Source: Gammaproteobacteria bacterium (GTDB lineage Bacteria > Pseudomonadota > Gammaproteobacteria > SZUA-152). Taken from it: a stretch of 7,306 nucleotides of DNA. How positions within the stretch are numbered: the stretch's first letter is position 1; the number at the start of each line of letters is the position of its first letter. Where the stretch lies: assembly GCA_024762755.1 (NCBI GenBank), contig JANTGX010000110.1, positions 1 through 7,306 on the forward strand, given 5' to 3'. The notes below the pieces were generated by a model. That model did not search any database, was not told the origin of the DNA, and worked only from the letters and a program-made list of their open reading frames with translations. The position numbers were made by a program, and so were the translations under genes. Below are positions 1 through 6,685 of this stretch, piece by piece.

Positions 1-241
1 CCACGTAGACACCGATCTCACTGACCATGTTGAGATCCTCCACCGGGATGCCGTGGCCCTTGAGGCGCGCGGCCGAGGCCTCGGAGCTGGCTACCGTGGT
101 CTCGATCTTGTGCTTGATCTTGGCCAGCTCGTCGATGAAATAGTTGGCCGTGGAGCCGGTGCCCACACCGACGATCATGCCCGGCTCGATGTATTCGATG
201 GCGGCGCGGGCCACCGCCTGTTTCAGTTCGTCTTGAGTCAT
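1..241 (-). CDS. rpiA: Ribose-5-phosphate isomerase A, N-terminal part (cut by window edge)
   Basis: RpiA interconverts ribose-5-phosphate and ribulose-5-phosphate in the cytoplasmic non-oxidative pentose phosphate pathway. Only the first 80 residues are present; the reading frame continues past base 1. The protein opens MTQDELKQAVARAA, nearly the same as E. coli RpiA, followed by the phosphate-binding signature VGVGTGSTANYFIDEL (about residues 24-39) and then ASSEAS (about 51-56), which matches the family's SSDAS segment. The visible end, DLNMVSEIGVYV, lies just before the family's DGADEI active-site motif, which falls outside the window. The ATG at 241 is chosen because it aligns with the known N-terminus and has AAGGAA at 254-249, 7 nt upstream. 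It is divergent from ilvA, a common gammaproteobacterial arrangement. Nothing visible suggests damage. Confidence 0.97.
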   Translation of the reverse strand, partial: MTQDELKQAVARAAIEYIEPGMIVGVGTGSTANYFIDELAKIKHKIETTVASSEASAARLKGHGIPVEDLNMVSEIGVYV

Positions 242-259
242 ATTGTTGTTCCTTGGCGC

Positions 260-275
260 CGCGGTCATTACCGCG
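260..275. other. Small inverted repeat in the rpiA leader
   Basis: CGCGGT (260-265) and ACCGCG (270-275) form a 6-bp stem with a 4-nt loop. In the predicted rpiA leader it lies 5 nt upstream of the Shine-Dalgarno sequence at 254-249. It has no following T-run, so it is not an intrinsic terminator. It could be a short leader hairpin or a chance palindrome. Confidence 0.25.
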
Positions 276-339
276 ACGGGTTAACGAACGACGCAGGAAC
301 GGCCCCTACCTTCGGCGCATTCCTACAGAAGCGTGCGGC

Positions 340-368
340 ATTATAGCCCAGTCGCCTGACACTGAACG
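340..368 (-). promoter_or_regulatory. Probable sigma70-type promoter for rpiA
   Basis: On the minus strand bases 345-340 read TATAAT, a perfect -10 hexamer. The expected -35 position (about 361-368) offers only weak matches such as TTCAGT at 366-361 with a 15-nt spacer. Transcription would start near 333, giving rpiA a leader of roughly 90 nt. The match is by eye; the weak -35 and lack of an extended -10 TG element keep this tentative. Confidence 0.55.
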
Positions 369-384
369 GGCGAGCTGTTAACTT
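356..384 (+). promoter_or_regulatory. Candidate ilvA promoter placing the transcript start at or next to the ATG
   Basis: CTGACA at 356-361 matches the -35 consensus TTGACA at five of six positions. Seventeen bases later TAACTT at 379-384 is a poor -10 (three of six). If used, transcription would begin around 390-391, at the ilvA ATG. This would fit the lack of a clear Shine-Dalgarno sequence upstream of ilvA. It is inference only; a distant promoter with an undetected ribosome site is the alternative. Confidence 0.25.
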
Positions 385-390
385 AGCCCC

Positions 391-1905
391 ATGCTCGATC
401 ATTACACGAAAAAGATCCTCAACGCCCGCGTCTACGAGGTCGCCCACGAGACCCCGCTGGAGGTCGCCGAGACCCTCTCCGCACGCCTCGACAACCGTCT
501 CTGGCTGAAACGCGAAGACCTGCAGCCGGTGTTCTCCTTCAAACTGCGCGGCGCCTACAACAAGATCGCCCAGCTGACCCCGGCGCAGCGCGAGCGGGGC
601 GTCATCACCGCCTCCGCCGGCAACCACGCCCAGGGCGTTGCCCTGGCGGCGCAGCGGCTGGGCCTGCAGGCACTCATCGTGATGCCCAAGACCACGCCGG
701 ACATCAAGGTGCAGGCCGTGCAACGCCTGGGCGCCGAGGTAGTGCTGCACGGCAATGCCTACGACGACGCCTACGCCCACGCGCGCGAACTGGTCGCCGA
801 ACGCGGCATGACCTACGTCCCGCCCTACGACGACCCCGACGTGATCGCCGGCCAGGGCACCGTGGCCATGGAGATCCTGCGCCAGCACAGCACGCCCATC
901 CATGCCATCTTCGTACCCGTGGGCGGCGGTGGGCTGATCGCCGGCATCGCCGCCTACGTCAAGGCCCTGCGCCCGGAGACGCGCATCATCGGCGTGGAGC
1001 CCGACGACGCCCCCTGCCTGCACGCAGCCCTCGAGGCCGGCGAGCGGGTGGTGCTGGACCAGGTGGGCATCTTCGCCGACGGCGTGGCCGTGCGCCAGGT
1101 GGGCGAGGAGCCCTTCCGCATCGCCCGCGAGACCGTGGACGAGGTGATCCTGGTCAGCACCGACGAGATCTGCGCGGCGATCAAGGACATCTTCGACGAC
1201 ACCCGCTCCATCGCCGAGCCGGCCGGCGCCCTGGCGGTGGCCGGGGCGAAGAAGTACGTCGCCCGCGAGGGCATCGAGGGCAAGGAACTGGTGGCCATCG
1301 ACTCCGGTGCCAACATGAACTTCGACCGCCTGCGCCACGTCGCCGAACGCGCCGAACTGGGCGAGCGCCGCGAGGCCCTGCTCAGCGTCACCATCCCCGA
1401 ACGGCCCGGCAGCTTCCGCCGCTTCTGCGAGATGATCGGCCTGCGCGGCATCACCGAATTCAACTACCGCTACGCCGACCCCACGCAGGCGCACATCTTC
1501 GTCGGCGTGCAGATGCACGGCGGCGACCCGGAAAAGAACGCCCTGATCCGCGAGCTGAGCGACGCCGACTACCCGGTGCTCGACCTCAGCGACAACGAGA
1601 TGGCCAAGATGCACATCCGCTACATGGTGGGCGGCCACAACCACGGCGCCGAACACGAGCGCGTGTTCCGCTTCCAGTTCCCCGAGCGCCCCGGCGCCCT
1701 GCTGCGCTTCCTGCAGCGCATGGGCGGACGCTGGAACATCTCCCTGTTCCACTACCGCAACCACGGCGCCGCCTACGGACGCATCCTGTGCGGCGTCCAG
1801 GTGCCGCCGGCGGACCGTGACGACTTCCAGTTATTTCTCGACAAGCTCGGCTACGAGCACTGGGAAGAGACGGACAACCCGGCCTATCGGTTGTTTCTGG
1901 GGTGA
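391..1905 (+). CDS. ilvA: Threonine ammonia-lyase (biosynthetic threonine deaminase), IlvA
   Basis: Pyridoxal-phosphate enzyme that deaminates L-threonine to 2-oxobutanoate and ammonia, the first committed step of isoleucine synthesis, in the cytoplasm. The 504-residue length fits the long, allosteric biosynthetic form rather than the short catabolic TdcB. In the catalytic domain (about residues 15-320), SFKLRGA holds the Schiff-base lysine K51, SAGNHAQG spans 75-82, and the PLP-phosphate loop GGGG is at 178-181. Two ACT-like regulatory domains follow, at about 328-400 and 422-497, each opening with a matching PERPG segment; in the family these bind isoleucine (inhibitor) and valine (activator). 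The start MLDHYTKKILNARVYEVA matches the N-terminus of gammaproteobacterial IlvA. There is no convincing Shine-Dalgarno sequence upstream and no visible leader-peptide attenuator. The gene appears intact and monocistronic, converging with the lipoprotein gene. Confidence 0.97.
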   Translation: MLDHYTKKILNARVYEVAHETPLEVAETLSARLDNRLWLKREDLQPVFSFKLRGAYNKIAQLTPAQRERGVITASAGNHAQGVALAAQRLGLQALIVMPKTTPDIKVQAVQRLGAEVVLHGNAYDDAYAHARELVAERGMTYVPPYDDPDVIAGQGTVAMEILRQHSTPIHAIFVPVGGGGLIAGIAAYVKALRPETRIIGVEPDDAPCLHAALEAGERVVLDQVGIFADGVAVRQVGEEPFRIARETVDEVILVSTDEICAAIKDIFDDTRSIAEPAGALAVAGAKKYVAREGIEGKELVAIDSGANMNFDRLRHVAERAELGERREALLSVTIPERPGSFRRFCEMIGLRGITEFNYRYADPTQAHIFVGVQMHGGDPEKNALIRELSDADYPVLDLSDNEMAKMHIRYMVGGHNHGAEHERVFRFQFPERPGALLRFLQRMGGRWNISLFHYRNHGAAYGRILCGVQVPPADRDDFQLFLDKLGYEHWEETDNPAYRLFLG

Positions 1906-2012
1906 AGCGAGGATTTCACACTTGCCCGGCATAGCCACCGGTCACTGACACCCAGGACATGCCGCGGCGGGTCAGAGGCCCTCACGGCCCGACTTGCCGC
2001 CACACCCCGGAT

Positions 2013-2036
2013 GCCCGCCCGCCAGCGCGGGCGGGC
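2013..2036. terminator. Perfect GC hairpin between convergent genes, possible bidirectional terminator
   Basis: GCCCGCCCGC (2013-2022) pairs exactly with GCGGGCGGGC (2027-2036) around a CAGC loop. It lies 107 nt after the ilvA stop and 65 nt after the lipoprotein stop, where both leftward and rightward transcription should end. Neither side has a T-run, so it is not a classic intrinsic terminator; it could block read-through, protect mRNA 3' ends, or be a REP-like palindrome. The rest of the 1906-2101 gap holds only a small CCGC-AAT-GCGG hairpin (2051-2061) and no gene I can support. Confidence 0.45.
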
Positions 2037-2101
2037 GTCGATCACAGCCTCCGCAATGCGGAAACCGACCCGGTTCCACATCGACCCCGGCCTTGCCACG
2101 G

Positions 2102-5100
2102 CTACTGCGCCTCGTAGGCCCCGATGTCACAATGAACCCCCTGGGGCCGGACCACACCCCGCTGGTCGGTGGCCGGGCAGGCCGTATCGTCGGCAGCATC
2201 GATGGCCGGACTTCCGGTTTGCAGGGCGTGGGTCTGCGTAGGCCCGCCGTGGTCGGCGAGGGGACTCAGCAGAGGGTCGGTGTTGGGCATATCCGTGGCA
2301 TTGGTAAGGCCGCAGGTATTTCCGCCATCGATATTATGACCGTTGGACTTCACTGCCGCCGCACCGCTCAGATCGCAGTCACCGCTGGAAAATATCGTAT
2401 TCACCATATCCAGGCTGCCGGCAAAGGCGATGTGACCACCGGCCCAGGTGGACTGGTTCGCACTGAATGTCGTATTGCGCAACGACAGCCGGCTATTACC
2501 GTCCCACGATGAGATCGCCCCTCCCGAGCTATTGGTACCGCTATTGATATTGCCCGAAAAGGTCGAGTTGACGATGGTCCCAGTTCCGGCCATGAAGAGG
2601 CCAGCCCCACCACCGCCACCACTCAGCGAACTCTGGATCCTGTTATTGGAAATGGTCGAGCCGGTGATGGTGACGGTACCGTCCGAATAGATGCCTGCAC
2701 CGTTGAACCTGAAACTACCGACGCCGGTACCGATATTCCCCGCGATTGTCGAGTCGGTGATATTCAGCACCGAACCACCACCATACCCACTGGCGCCGGT
2801 ACTGCTCACACCACCTTCGTTGCCGCTGATAGTGGAACGTGTGATGTTGATAATGGAATTGCTCCAACCAGTCACACCACGGGTGGAATTATTGGTCGGA
2901 ACAGAGTTCGACACCGTCGAATCGGTGATATTGATCGTGGCGTCATCCCATCCGACCACGGCCGCCCAGGTGCCGCCATTGTTATCGATCAGCGAGGTAT
3001 CGATATTGAGCATGGCACCGTTGTGACCGTAGATGGCGCCACCGTAGGTGGATGCCGTATTTCCGGAAAAGGTCGATCCAGATGCATTCAGCGTTCCTGC
3101 AATATAGACGGCCCCGCCGTATCCGCCTGTATTGTTCGACAGGGTCGAGTTGCTGATGGTGACGCGTGCGACATTATCCGACGCATAGATTCCTGCCCCA
3201 TTTCCCCCGCTGTTGCCAGAGATAACGGCATCATTCACCGTAAGCTCCCCGCCAGTCGCGATACCGCCTCCATTGACGTTGAAGTTGATATTGACCCCCT
3301 GCAGAGTCAGACCATCGAGCGTCGTGGACACATTGTTCAGCACATGGAATATGCGGTCATCGAAGGGGGCGCTGGCATCAACGATGGTTGTCGCCGCTCC
3401 GGTGCCGTTAATCACAAGGTCGTCATGAATATCAAGATCGCCAACGGCGCCCATATTCTCGTTCAGGCCAGCAAGGGTCAGCGCATAGGTGCCCGCCGGC
3501 AGATCGATGACATCGCTACCCGGACAGGCATCGGCCTCCTGAACGGCAGCGCGCAGGGTGCAGTTGCCTGCGCCATCGTCACACAGGCCGTCACCGATGT
3601 TGGCATCCACGGCATCCAGGGTGCTGGTGACCAGCAGGTTGCTGCCCAGGCAGGTGGCCGTGAGCGCCGTGCCATCGTCTTCATAGGCGCCGATGTCACA
3701 GGTCGTGCCTGCGGGGCGAGCGACGCCGCGCTGATCACTGGTCAGACAGGTCGTATCGTCCCCGGCATCGATGGCCGGACTACCTGACTGCAGGCCACGG
3801 GTCCGGGTCGGCCCGCCATTGTCGGCCAGCGGACCGAGCCGCGGGTCGGTATTCACCCGATCCCCAGCTGCGGCGAAACCACAGGTGTTTCGGCTGTCGA
3901 TATTGTGGCCACCGGAGGTAATCACTCCGCCACTGGTCGAGCAGTTCGGCCCATTGCCGTAGAGAATGGAATTGACGATATCAACCGTGCTGCTTCCCTC
4001 CGCGTTGATCCCGGCTGCATAACTACCCGCTATCGTCGAGTTGGTAATACTGGTCTGCGCCACAGACAGGGTCACACCTGTACCCTCATTGCCCGCAATG
4101 GTGCTGTTTTCGATCGTCAGTGATGAGGGATTGCCCGAATAGTCAACAATGGCGCCATAACGGCTGTTATCGGTACGGTTGTTGGCGATTGTCACACCTC
4201 GTAACACTAGGTTGTTGTTTGAGAACTTGATCGCCCCGGCGTGCCCCGCCTTGTTGAAGGTGATCTCGCTGTTTTCCACCACGGTCGTCGCGCCCGCTTG
4301 CCACGCATCTAAACCACCTCCCCAGGAGTCGCCGGGAATGGTGTTGTGCGTGATATGGGCGTTGCGTATCGTCGTCGACATGGCTCCGGAGTTGATTCCA
4401 CCTACGCCGTTGCGCACGGTCATCCCCTCCAGGGTGGCCGAGGCAACTTTGTCGTTCATGTGAAACACCAAGGTGCTTGCATTACCATCGACAATGGTGG
4501 CGGCCGGTCCCGCACCTGTCACGACCAGTTCCTCGGTAATCAGCAATTGCCCCCGCGTCAACACGTAGGTACCGGCCGGTACAGCCACCGTGTTGGGGCC
4601 GGCACAGGCATTGGCCTCTTCAACGGCCGCACGCAGGGTGCACTTGCCGGCGGCGTCGGCGCAGACCTTGTCTCCGGCGTTGGCATCGGCAGTATCGTTC
4701 GTGTCGTCCACCGTATACGTTGCATTGCTGCAGGTCAGTATGGCGACCTCGGCCGTGGCACTCACCCGGTCGTCGGCCTGGCTGACGGCCCGCACCACAT
4801 TCTTGCAGCTCGCCGCAGGACTGCCCGCTGTGAACAGACCAGTGGCGTCAAGGCTGCCACAGTCATTCTTTTCGAGCGACCAGACGACAGCCGTATTGCT
4901 GGCACCGGAGACCTGGGCGTCGAATTGCTGAGTCCCAGTGGGCTCCAGCGATACGCTAGCCGGGGTGATGGTGACCACCGGCGCCGGTAGGACCTGCACC
5001 TGCAGCTTCGGATCTAGACTGGCACTGGCACCATCATCGTCGGTGACGGTCAGCGCCACGGAATAGTCACCGGCTGTCTGGTAGGTGTGCGATACCTTTG

Positions 5101-6382
5101 CGCCACCACCCTTGTCTCCATCACCGAAGTCCCAGGCATAACTGGCAATAGTGCCATCGGCATCACTGGAGCCACTGGCATCGAAATTCACCGTCAGCGG
5201 TGCAAAGCCAGAGACGTGATCTAGGCTCACCACCACCGAGGGCGGCTGGTTGGGCACGAACACCACCACCTGAACCTCCGCCGGCGAGGACAGGTTACCG
5301 CTATCGTCCTCCACCACCAGGCGATAGGTCTGCGTGCCCGCCGGCACCAGCACATGGCTTGCATCGACCGTCAAATGGTCGGTATCGGTGATCACCGTTC
5401 CCGTACCGGCAAAGATGCCGACGGGGGCCGTCGAAGCAGTCCAGTGATAACGGGCGATACTGCCGCCGCCGGCATCGATCGAACGCTTGGCGGAGAGCAT
5501 GAAGTCCTGGCCCTGCGCGATACTGCCGTTGGCCAGCGGTCGGCCTGAAGCATCGGACACCTCCAACACCGCCGTCGGTGCCACGCTGTCTTGCACGACG
5601 ACCTCCACCCGCACGGGTTTGGAGACATTATTGCTGTCGTCGATCACGATCAGCTCGTATTCCTGCACGCCCAGTGGTACGGGTGCGGTACTGGCACTGA
5701 CGCGCAACGTGGCACTGTCCGTGTCTATCGGCTTGCCGAGATTCATCCCGCCGCCGCTGCTGGTTATCGCCTGCCAGCGATAACCCACCACCCGGCCTCC
5801 GCCGGCATCCGACGATCTTTTTGCGGACAGGATGAAATCCTCGCCGTAATCGATATGCCCGTTGACCAGCGGTCGGCCCGAGCCGTCGGACACCTCCAAC
5901 ACCGCTGTCGGTGCCACGCTGTCTTGCACGACGACCTCCACCCGCACGGGTTTGGAGACATTATTGCTGTCGTCGATCACGATCAGCTCGTATTCCTGGA
6001 CACCCACTGGTACGGGTGCGGTGCTGGCACTGACGCGCAACGTGGCACTGTCCGTGTCTATCGGCTTGCCGAGATCCATCCCGCCGCCGCTGCTGGTTAC
6101 CGCCTGCCAGCGATAACCCACTACCCGGCCTCCGCCGGCATCCGACGATCTTTTTGCGGACAGGATGAAATCCTCGCCGTAATCGATATGCCCGTTGACC
6201 AGCGGTAGACCCGAGCCGTCGGACACCTCCAGCACCGCCGTCGGCGCCTCCGCGTCACGAAGCTCGGGAGACCCTCCTCCACCACCACAGGCGGACAACT
6301 GGATGACGATCAGGGCAAGCACAAACGAAATCATCTGGCCAGCTGGTTTGTGAACCCGTATCTGTCTGGTTTTTCTATTCAT
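2102..6382 (-). CDS. Giant modular lipoprotein: Ig/PKD-like repeats plus two CSLREA/beta-helix modules
   Basis: A 1426-residue envelope protein. Residues 1-32 form a lipoprotein signal peptide: basic N-terminus, hydrophobic MISFVLALIVIQ, lipobox LSAC with acylated C32. Gly at +2 and the GGGGGS tether argue for outer-membrane sorting. Then come three 111-residue Ig/PKD-like repeats (46-156, 157-267, 268-377), a PKD domain (378-467, WDFGDG at 417-422), a Big-like domain with C508 and C526 (468-548), and two modules (548-901, 910-1426). Each module has a CSLREA-like CTLRAAV (581, 941), PAGTY (602, 962), parallel beta-helix coils of the INSTIxxN type, and a cap ending DQRGV...CDIGAYE. The second helix carries GGA[IV]Y/GAGIY and TFSGN motifs like chlamydial Pmp repeats. 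There is no C-terminal barrel, sorting signal or recognisable catalytic motif. The ATG at 6382 has GGGAGAG upstream and overlaps the preceding gene. Adhesion, glycan binding or a structural role are all possible; substrate unknown. Confidence 0.9.
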   Translation of the reverse strand: MNRKTRQIRVHKPAGQMISFVLALIVIQLSACGGGGGSPELRDAEAPTAVLEVSDGSGLPLVNGHIDYGEDFILSAKRSSDAGGGRVVGYRWQAVTSSGGGMDLGKPIDTDSATLRVSASTAPVPVGVQEYELIVIDDSNNVSKPVRVEVVVQDSVAPTAVLEVSDGSGRPLVNGHIDYGEDFILSAKRSSDAGGGRVVGYRWQAITSSGGGMNLGKPIDTDSATLRVSASTAPVPLGVQEYELIVIDDSNNVSKPVRVEVVVQDSVAPTAVLEVSDASGRPLANGSIAQGQDFMLSAKRSIDAGGGSIARYHWTASTAPVGIFAGTGTVITDTDHLTVDASHVLVPAGTQTYRLVVEDDSGNLSSPAEVQVVVFVPNQPPSVVVSLDHVSGFAPLTVNFDASGSSDADGTIASYAWDFGDGDKGGGAKVSHTYQTAGDYSVALTVTDDDGASASLDPKLQVQVLPAPVVTITPASVSLEPTGTQQFDAQVSGASNTAVVWSLEKNDCGSLDATGLFTAGSPAASCKNVVRAVSQADDRVSATAEVAILTCSNATYTVDDTNDTADANAGDKVCADAAGKCTLRAAVEEANACAGPNTVAVPAGTYVLTRGQLLITEELVVTGAGPAATIVDGNASTLVFHMNDKVASATLEGMTVRNGVGGINSGAMSTTIRNAHITHNTIPGDSWGGGLDAWQAGATTVVENSEITFNKAGHAGAIKFSNNNLVLRGVTIANNRTDNSRYGAIVDYSGNPSSLTIENSTIAGNEGTGVTLSVAQTSITNSTIAGSYAAGINAEGSSTVDIVNSILYGNGPNCSTSGGVITSGGHNIDSRNTCGFAAAGDRVNTDPRLGPLADNGGPTRTRGLQSGSPAIDAGDDTTCLTSDQRGVARPAGTTCDIGAYEDDGTALTATCLGSNLLVTSTLDAVDANIGDGLCDDGAGNCTLRAAVQEADACPGSDVIDLPAGTYALTLAGLNENMGAVGDLDIHDDLVINGTGAATTIVDASAPFDDRIFHVLNNVSTTLDGLTLQGVNINFNVNGGGIATGGELTVNDAVISGNSGGNGAGIYASDNVARVTISNSTLSNNTGGYGGAVYIAGTLNASGSTFSGNTASTYGGAIYGHNGAMLNIDTSLIDNNGGTWAAVVGWDDATINITDSTVSNSVPTNNSTRGVTGWSNSIINITRSTISGNEGGVSSTGASGYGGGSVLNITDSTIAGNIGTGVGSFRFNGAGIYSDGTVTITGSTISNNRIQSSLSGGGGGAGLFMAGTGTIVNSTFSGNINSGTNSSGGAISSWDGNSRLSLRNTTFSANQSTWAGGHIAFAGSLDMVNTIFSSGDCDLSGAAAVKSNGHNIDGGNTCGLTNATDMPNTDPLLSPLADHGGPTQTHALQTGSPAIDAADDTACPATDQRGVVRPQGVHCDIGAYEAQ
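2105..4741 (-). repeat. Ancient internal duplication of a CSLREA/beta-helix/cap module
   Basis: Module 1 is encoded by about 4741-3680 (residues 548-901) and module 2 by about 3652-2105 (residues 910-1426). Both start with a Cys and a CTLRAAVxEAxAC segment and finish with GHNID...NTCG...NTDP...PLAD.GGPT...GSPAIDA.DDT.C...DQRGV.RP...CDIGAYE. Eight cysteines match: 551/911, 574/934, 581/941, 593/953, 814/1336, 834/1357, 879/1402, 895/1418. Spacings are 23, 7 and 12 residues at the N side in both, and 20 or 21, 45 and 16 at the C side. Only the beta-helix between them differs in length: about 220 residues in module 1 and 380 in module 2. Confidence 0.9.
5553..6218 (-). repeat. Tandem duplication, 2 x 333 nt, in frame within the lipoprotein gene
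   Basis: Bases 5553-5885 and 5886-6218 are direct copies that I count as differing at 10 of 333 positions (about 97% identity), with unbroken identical runs of 92 nt (5574-5665) and 84 nt (5790-5873). The period is exactly 111 codons, so copy number can change without a frameshift. Only four differences alter the protein (L/R, V/I, D/N, V/L per copy pair); six are silent. A third, much diverged copy lies at about 5252-5581 (residues 268-377). The protein unit runs from APTAVLEVSD to EVVVQDSV. Confidence 0.95.
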
Positions 6383-6620
6383 CGTTATTCTCTCCCATTA
6401 CTTCCTTGCCCACGTTCATCAATTGCAACAACTCCGATACCGAATGAAACGCCTGCCGCTCACCGTTCCCCAGACGTTCCACCGTGCCCGCCAGGGGGGC
6501 TCTCGGGTCCGCGGCATTGCGGTAGACGTGGACCAGGTAACTGCCGGTGTCCATCGACTCGCGGGTATAGACGAGCCGATCCGTATCCCGCTCTCTGCCT
6601 CCTTCTCCAGCTTTTTTCAT
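6375..6620 (-). CDS. Small conserved-looking protein of unknown function, coupled to the lipoprotein gene
   Basis: An 81-residue soluble protein with no signal peptide, membrane segment or cysteine. A charged, poorly structured N-terminus (1-25) leads to a compact core: YLVHVYRN (28-35), AGTVERLGNGERQAFHS (44-60), then an amphipathic helix VSELLQLM (61-68). The pattern 'strand with VxxYR, strand with GxVE, charged turn, aromatic FHS, helix ELLxL' recalls a group of short uncharacterised proteobacterial proteins; this is memory, not a search. The ATG at 6620 is preferred, with GGTGG 10 nt upstream; a GTG at 6626 would add two residues, and an ATG at 6554 would keep just the core. Its stop overlaps the start of the lipoprotein gene by 8 nt, and the preceding gene ends 65 nt upstream. 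It is probably cytoplasmic, perhaps a regulator or accessory of the lipoprotein; this is inference. Confidence 0.75.
   Translation of the reverse strand: MKKAGEGGRERDTDRLVYTRESMDTGSYLVHVYRNAADPRAPLAGTVERLGNGERQAFHSVSELLQLMNVGKEVMGENNDE
6390..6396 (-). promoter_or_regulatory. Shine-Dalgarno sequence of the lipoprotein gene, inside the upstream small gene
   Basis: On the minus strand 6396-6390 reads GGGAGAG, followed by 7 nt and then the ATG at 6382. The site lies within the last codons of the small upstream gene (VMGENNDE). Ribosomes finishing that gene at 6375 would therefore pass over and release right at the lipoprotein start, a layout typical of translational coupling. The site fixes the lipoprotein start. 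Confidence 0.7.
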
Positions 6621-6668
6621 ATTCACTATTCCACCCGCCGGGTTTCTGTGCGGTTACTGGTTTGGTTA

Positions 6669-6680
6669 CGGGACGTCCCG
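6669..6680. promoter_or_regulatory. Perfect 12-bp palindrome with nearby GGTTAC repeats, possible operator
   Basis: CGGGACGTCCCG is self-complementary. Next to it GGTTAC occurs twice, at 6652-6657 and 6664-6669, 12 nt apart. All this lies in the 65-nt gap between the partial gene and the small gene, just upstream of the small gene's start. No clear -10/-35 pair is seen here. A palindrome plus spaced direct repeats could be a regulator site; chance is also plausible in GC-rich DNA. Confidence 0.25.
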
Positions 6681-6685
6681 ATCCC

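Noticed and set aside
53..346. A 97-codon plus-strand frame over the rpiA start and the intergenic region
   Set aside because: It is antisense to the secure rpiA N-terminus and has no recognisable features.
268..1764. A 498-codon open frame on the minus strand opposite ilvA
   Set aside because: It is the mirror of a GC-rich gene with strong codon bias; the translation is low-complexity (Ala, Gly, Val, His, Asp) with no domain, and ilvA on the other strand is certain.
1884..2199. Short minus-strand open frames across the ilvA/lipoprotein gap (segment reading WNRVGFRIAEAV)
   Set aside because: The VGFR segment faintly recalls the C-terminus of formylglycine-generating-enzyme relatives, but it is only a few residues, includes the hairpin, and has no ribosome site or further similarity.
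3023..3787. A 254-codon open frame on the plus strand, and other plus-strand frames between 2448 and 6208
   Set aside because: They lie wholly opposite the lipoprotein gene, whose frame shows clear domains and repeats; the plus-strand translations show no family features and repeat only where the DNA duplication does.
5553..6218. Long direct repeats as a CRISPR array or mobile-element ends
   Set aside because: The unit is 333 nt, has no spacers, stays in frame and encodes a folded Ig/PKD-like domain, so it is a protein repeat.
6599..6609. A very strong Shine-Dalgarno-like sequence (GGAGAAGGAGG on the minus strand) inside the small gene
   Set aside because: No ATG, GTG or TTG follows at a usable distance; the bases simply encode Gly-Glu-Gly-Gly.
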